This document shows positions 62,701-64,000 of a DNA stretch of 64,000 nucleotides, piece after piece (the first letter of the stretch is position 1; every line of letters begins with the position of its first letter). The DNA lies in the NCBI GenBank assembly GCA_016795505.1, contig JAEUHH010000019.1, positions 1 through 64,000 on the forward strand. Reading direction: 5' to 3'. This DNA comes from Verrucomicrobiales bacterium (GTDB taxonomy: Bacteria; Verrucomicrobiota; Verrucomicrobiia; Verrucomicrobiales; DEV007). Below the pieces are notes generated by a model. It was not told the DNA's origin, ran no database searches, and was given only the letters and a program-made list of their open reading frames with translations. The translations under genes and the position numbers were made by a program.

Positions 62701-64000
62701 TGGATAATGTCCGGATCGGCATCGTGACCACCACCGGCTCTAATGGCTCCGCCGAGGGCGACCTCATTCTCGGCACCAACAGCCACATCGTCGCCGGCAC
62801 TCAGTTCATTTTGGGAAACAGCGCCGATGTCGGCAACACGGTCGTCGGCGAATCCAACTCGGTCGTTTTCGGATCCGGCAGCAACACCCTGCTTTCTCCG
62901 CTCATCACCATCGGCGGCATGAAATCCGTCGGCGTCGCCACCATCGCAGCGGGCGGCACTCTGGAGATCGCGGACTTTGATGGCGAAGGCGCCGTCCTCT
63001 ACGTCGGCCGAAACAACGTCAACACCGGTGTATCCAACAGCGGCACGATGGACCTGACCGGCGGCACCCTGAACGCCACGCTCAACAATCTCGTGATCGC
63101 CGAGAAGACCTCCGGCGGCAACGCGGGCTCCACCGGCATCCTGACCCTCGGCTCCGTCGGCAACGAGGTGGTGACCAACGCGCTGACCATCGGCTCCATG
63201 GCGGGCGCTGCCAATAATGCCGCCGCCATTGCCAATGGGACGCTGAACATGTCCACCGGTACCCTCGACGTGCGCGGAGATGTCACCCTCGGGTTGTTCA
63301 CCGGCACCAGCGGCACTGCCAAAGGCACCCTCAGCCTGACCGGTGGCACTCTCACCATCAGCGGCAACCTGACCAAAACCGACAACGATCGCTCTGCGGC
63401 CATCGTCACCATCGACGGTGCCTCGGCCATTCTCGATCTCCAGAGACAAGCCGACGGCGATGCCTCGCGGGGCAATCTGACCGCCAGCCAGTTGAATTTC
63501 ATCGCCGGAACAATCACCGACGTGGAATCGATCAATCTGGACGCCGAGAATGTGACAACCGGCACTGCCTTTGCCGAGTTGACCAACGCTCTTGTGCTCG
63601 GCGATGTCACTCTGACCGCCAACAGCGGCATTTCCCTCACCGGCGAGACGGCCAATGCCGGCGGCATCCAGTATCAGGCCGGAACGACCGGGGCCACGAT
63701 TGATACCACCCTCAATCTGGGTTCCGTCGCCCGTCGCCTCGATATCGGCAATGGCGGTGCCAGCATTGACCTCGAAATCACCGGGGCCATCAGCGGCAGT
63801 GCTATGGAGAAGACCGGCACCGGCACTCTGAATCTCTCGGGAGACAATCTTTATGCCGGAACCACCACCGTGACCGCCGGCACCCTGCTCGTGAACGGCG
63901 CCCACACCGGCGGCGCCAGCTACACAGTGGCATCGGGTGCCACCCTGGGAGGTGCCGGCACGATCGGCGCCGCCGTTTCCATCGCCTCCGGTGCCACTCT
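50769..64000 (+). CDS. Giant LEPR-XLL protein with autotransporter-associated beta-strand repeats (3' truncated by window)
   Basis: The frame is open from ATG 50769 to the window end, over 4,410 codons. Residues about 33-44 (LDALEPRVLFSG) are the LEPR-XLL signal, which here takes the place of a normal signal peptide. An Ala-rich stretch and then a matrixin-like site HEQGHILGLLD at 215-225 follow, with a later Met in VMSGVL. The rest is Gly/Thr/Asn-rich beta-helix. It contains many PATR-type repeats, e.g. LTKIGTGTLTLTNANTYTG near 52580, KDGAGSLTLSGANTFTG near 54355 and EKTGTGTLNLSGDNLYAG near 63810. A Calx-beta-like stretch lies near 57090-57450. Modules ending GGDGNDVVLF are followed by near-duplicates. 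A secreted surface adhesin or matrix protein is most likely. Confidence 0.88.
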   Translation, partial: MKRVLSRALNKKSRTNRANAAETDASAIRQVELDALEPRVLFSGAPVEPEAESAAASQAAPAAADETAVSDEQGLIADETGLDQDAAVALVGLDETSAALNAETVEYVSLHSPLTQTELSAIAAEATARWTSTGLSADQLAALGQINYQISNLPGNTLGQAQGLSIVVDLDAANRGWFIDATPHLDEEFAWIDGRLMASIAEADGRIDLLTALMHEQGHILGLLDQVSGTTNVMSGVLNGGERRLPVAGQAVGAAAGSLEGAHEAITSATIAGDTLTIVGDAADDAISLSINAGNFEYNAGAGAVVVGATTGVTKIVVNLGDGTNTLTLDATLNAGNFAVSINGGSTGTTLFGDTARTGTTAITGGVVKLGNATALGATGLGNYTTVANNATLDLNGFSVAEDFGFAGASGDGFGGTNATLMNSSGTDAAVTGTIHSDGASNLRVDGTGTIALTRVARTNGTTGSPTVIKDGEGLLRFIGGSGTDNTAMAMTVNNGTVEMGKSVGGIRVLGAGLTINGDGVVRIVDAGGDQIVDSQSVTMNDSAVFELNGRNETVNGLTSTSATTVVRNGGVANATLTYGSSNATTTFAGVMENGSGGGTLGLTKIGTGTLTLTNANTYTGITRIGGTGGGLTLDFAAVGGPTDNIVHSGSVMNLGNTSAVRNQVLTINGEAGLTNSQTFNGTEVLSAGAGNRHQIVVNSGAGGTMNVNLGLLTVASGAFLDIVLPASGDISVSNADGVLPATVTLNNGATFAQIVGGKVVAFHGNLVYQTATDIGAIPGYTTASTLLVDNTSTGNVTTAAGTTQLAAINLTDSANRTIDIAAGETLRLGGPGAIIRGSAAGDVTIGTAPGTGTISSGTAAGADLVFNNQGTSGTMTVNSIIANNAGGAVDVFYRGAGGTVTVVTGANTYTGATDVQSGIVRIASNTAFGTTAGNVEIHDGATVELSGNITVGEAFSSALGTGVGGNGVIRNVSGSNTLTGLTTITGAATITVDAGSTLTYDRTTAATSLTTNSSVIFNVAGELIFNDPFVTTGTTNPTVTKNGSGILTFNAANNWVGTGGLAINGGIVRITNSSAINGGTGTGGTTIAANAALEISNNISITETITLTNSSGIANGGAIRVTGGSNTISGIITANSGTANRIQVEAGATLNLTNATAALRTENNQPRAVTLGGAGNYVISGTVANQGTGVLALNKDGAGSLTLSGANTFTGATTIHEGTLFLDYSTSSASKLSDTAALTLNGATLDFTGAGSETIGSLVIGAGESNSVILGSGQSLTVTSTTASLGAGSTLLFDLRGGGVVNWNPALTNGIIAANVLVQDDSGIGVATVSGGQVVRLATTLLPETGGSTTVHYLVDNHDGTDDGSDEMQLTGNVDTASVSVDTTARPGTLDLNGFLLTASSLHLVGGNAYNIGGTVAGSGIRGTTTNDTVTISNYNGAGAITINAPILANGTGGLTIFNETASGQVSFGGTSGASTYTGATTVSGGTLRLTTDDALSTTTALDLGGPTGTVVAFDLANASQQVGALTVNTNSTTASTITIGAGETLTATGNVRIGSSVSGLTTTNLDVSGAGSFVVNNSISNGSFQVGATTSGSNGSVVTADFSDLSTMEVNLTGTSSVITVNPVNGTNVNGLQSTLILADTSTLRAATLSVGGSATNNTGTQLNSLLLGSTANTIHANTINIGTGGRDIGSIAFNESTGSITIRGLAGGTTRANVNIGTGNATTGAAATLGNSLLLAGHSADLMLGTLTLGGQNRNTDRTDTLSFDTGTFDVTTVVVGDNGGTANASAINNIWTATLSLGGGATTIGTGGIDIAKGDTAVTGTDTILGSVNISGGNVTVGNNTTFGAAIRMANNTIATGLTTTAELNLTGGVTTVLGNIIKGTSTGAGTATVTLAGGSLDMSGNAIGSGTASVTLEAESGTLSNLGALNGGGTLTKTTGGTLILAGAGNTHTGLTSVAEGTLLVNGTHTGGGDYSVASGATLGGAGTIGANVSVASGAILATGATVGGIGTLTIDGNLSLAGTLAYGVAAGPGQSDLLNVDGDLDITSATLDLSGFAGSDKSYTIATYTGTLTGASFATVTGLPTGYAVVYDNANGEIRLEGPAVIVTQSGGSTNVAEGGATDTFTVVLTGAPASNVLVTVTPDGDLDLGAGAGIAIVLTFTPLNATTAQTVTVTAFNDTSEEGFETGAITLSVASGDSLFNALTPDVDGSPATTLPVSIIDNDSSKQTLVTVDAFGVLNITDINTETADDLTLTFDGTHIEITDPGTTFDTGLGATLINPTTVRVLASSVTGINIVTANPTEIGASDTVSLVSLPPSLSGAVTVSAETIELGTNLSADSITLNGNVILTANVVITVASASSISGTVSGAGFGIEKAGAGSLSLGNAAPHTHTGATTVSGGTVALSGFGTIASSSAITVGSGATLDVSGLTAASFTVGGATAQVLAGSGTVEATGKAVVVDTMGTLQPGGAATGTLTINGNLSLAGGNAFQVDGALPSDRVNVTGTVTLSGSLSLSGTAPAPGSTITLISNDGTDPVTGTFASLAEGATVTVGADTYFISYVGGDGNDVVLFAGAAETEVSLDGSGNLTITDINSASENAITVSFDSGTSEWVISDAGQVISLSGLAAGTFTRPSASEVRIDAAVVTGNISIVAGSGTDSVTIPVTSGALNVTGNLSIEAETISIATAITTGGSQTYTGNAVIGTALALQGTTVNVTGTTSLGANALTLNVSGATSSLDGIVSGTGGSLAVAGGGTLSLVAANTYTGSTSIGANTTLAISNNTALGTTAGGVTVASEGVLQLSGGITVGAEALNLIGGSLVNLSGTNSFAGAITINQASGGKILSEAGLLTVSGATNGSAAATALEIGGAGDITISGSVGTNVNSLLKSGGGTTTFTADPNMGGTFTIAAGTVILNHSGATDANIVVQSGAILRNIGDNRIGDNTDITVESGGTFDVQGSDTFRSLLGAGLVTNDSAAAKTLTVGQNNPSFTFDGVIQNGVSALALTKTGTGTMVLTNTNLYTGTTTVSNGILALRGDNASIAGSAQITLTTSLSRLEVGAASDTVGTTNRIGDTTEIELQDGAEVFFFGSDAANYTESIGQIETNSGHNTVTLNAGAGREIQVNATSILRSSSGTLLVRGDDLGAAAGTLDSSRLLVATAPSGSNFRGGGGAAGTATQSVVPWVVGDTVVNGSGTALVTHDATNGLRPLRLTASEYLTTIAPGTTSDNISLSGLVSLLGGNATINGLRLEDGANLTLAPGLGLTLNSGSLVNASTNGTLSGGQIRFGTVNGLIHNSGADAMTPVTFVVDTGLSGTGGLTFTAGNPGSVTSLEGPSSVTGQYNFNQGIVQLGHTYAFNPFTRNAMIFASESSLGDVVLRLNGVSISEGSIGSQTTGTIENGADVDATITIDQTSDRDAALLLRNGGGLGVLNLVKTGASRLSFNSTNTFPDFTGTATVRAGTLDLRNQARWTAVSEINVEGGTFQLHNTNGGNSQTDRLPTTALINLSGGTFSFSNNAEASTSYSETVGALNALAGVNTVSVTTAASGRNAVLIFNPSNATALSTNLVRQDGAIVNFVTNGTNVLGNSIRARVQFGSTTAPTGLNDGLIGGYAVVTDNNGLNWATISGDLDTGTTGIQHSVTGLATYQTSTDATTWAAADNVRLAAALSTLLSGAKTVNSLILNDGIDLDLNGQTLTVDTGGILGIHTASATDKTISNGSLTAGGSNEIILRIDNSSAASTIADLILSANLTDNGNAVTLTKWGAGDLKLTGTGNTFSGDINLTQGSLIADSLAALGTGTGRTIRLAGGSTLNLSGSTASENLGTSFDAIVVNTIGNATVRGATGQTLTYAGSLSGIGGLVFQNAVDASISGDIDLRSGGLSIGTNDTTTVLATAAPQSDWTVASGTHVIGGGLSVGTNQRLASVSVAGGSLTVGFDQIGSNLDIGVRTIGTGTGAAANTEGTLDLSGTTDFSARVDNVRIGIVTTTGSNGSAEGDLILGTNSHIVAGTQFILGNSADVGNTVVGESNSVVFGSGSNTLLSPLITIGGMKSVGVATIAAGGTLEIADFDGEGAVLYVGRNNVNTGVSNSGTMDLTGGTLNATLNNLVIAEKTSGGNAGSTGILTLGSVGNEVVTNALTIGSMAGAANNAAAIANGTLNMSTGTLDVRGDVTLGLFTGTSGTAKGTLSLTGGTLTISGNLTKTDNDRSAAIVTIDGASAILDLQRQADGDASRGNLTASQLNFIAGTITDVESINLDAENVTTGTAFAELTNALVLGDVTLTANSGISLTGETANAGGIQYQAGTTGATIDTTLNLGSVARRLDIGNGGASIDLEITGAISGSAMEKTGTGTLNLSGDNLYAGTTTVTAGTLLVNGAHTGGASYTVASGATLGGAGTIGAAVSIASGAT
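50981..51022. repeat. 22-bp unit repeat, copy F, inside the giant gene
   Basis: On the minus strand there are two units, GATCCAACCCTGTTTCATCG and GATCAGACCCTGTTCGTCCG, each followed by two bases. On the plus strand it is read in frame as DEQGLIADETGLDQ, in the Ala/Glu-rich region between the LEPR motif and the HEQGH site. It is the only copy inside a gene. Confidence 0.75.
57090..57450 (+). other. Calx-beta-like domain in the giant protein
   Basis: The segment IVTQSGGSTNVAEGGATDTF, VVLTGAPASNVLVTVTPDGD, FTPLNATTAQTVTVTAFNDT, EEGFETGAITLSV and SIIDNDS has the Calx-beta order, including the terminal IIDND calcium-binding pattern. It interrupts the PATR-rich regions and may fix calcium-dependent structure. 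Confidence 0.6.

Overview
The window is high-GC bacterial chromosomal DNA, most likely from a member of Verrucomicrobiota. Four things point there. It has planctomycete/verrucomicrobial gene families: DUF1552 with a DUF1587/1592/1588/1585 cytochrome, a DUF1501 protein, and PQQ-like propellers. A giant LEPR-XLL protein carries autotransporter-associated beta-strand repeats. A TGTTC-N4-GAACA-like SOS box lies at an imuA-like gene. REP-type palindromes are abundant. No rRNA, tRNA or CRISPR was found.

Layout. 1-2.4 kb is accessory: the tail of an IS630-type transposase, an alpha/beta hydrolase, and a 205-bp MITE-like element whose end is identical to the IS end. 2.4-8.5 kb holds an ABC-2-like permease, two tail-anchored coiled-coil proteins, three small minus-strand genes and ribBA. 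8.5-12.3 kb is a minus-strand DUF1552/di-heme DUF1592 operon. 12.7-19 kb is the most plastic part: a small Fn3-like gene, a 21-bp-periodic array, and a BsuBI/PstI-type restriction-modification pair with a low-GC gene. That cargo is bounded by two inverted, decayed RAYT-like transposase tails with REP motifs. 19-28.5 kb is mostly core: a PEGA/FGE-sulfatase protein, DUF5069, thiH, acpP with its own promoter and terminator, a LysM protein, accA, an NfeD-like protein and ppk1. 28.6-29.5 kb is an SOS-type imuA-like gene.

29.5-38.7 kb is a long minus-strand series. It contains an operon of a small membrane protein, a Tes/COG1964-like radical SAM enzyme and an Lgt-like membrane protein. It also contains an acyl-activating enzyme, an aldehyde dehydrogenase-type reductase and an Fe-alcohol dehydrogenase, preceded by a sodium:solute symporter and its DUF3311 partner. 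39-48.1 kb is an exported-protein block: DUF1501, a pre-peptidase-domain protein and three PQQ-like propellers. 48.2-50.5 kb holds an M20 peptidase and an LplA-like ligase. 50.77-64 kb is one uninterrupted reading frame of more than 4,400 codons that runs off the window.

Two undescribed patterns stand out. A 22-bp unit occurs as tandem dimers or trimers at six places, each near the 5' end of a gene and once in frame inside the giant gene. The restriction-modification island has RAYT/REP remnants as inverted borders.
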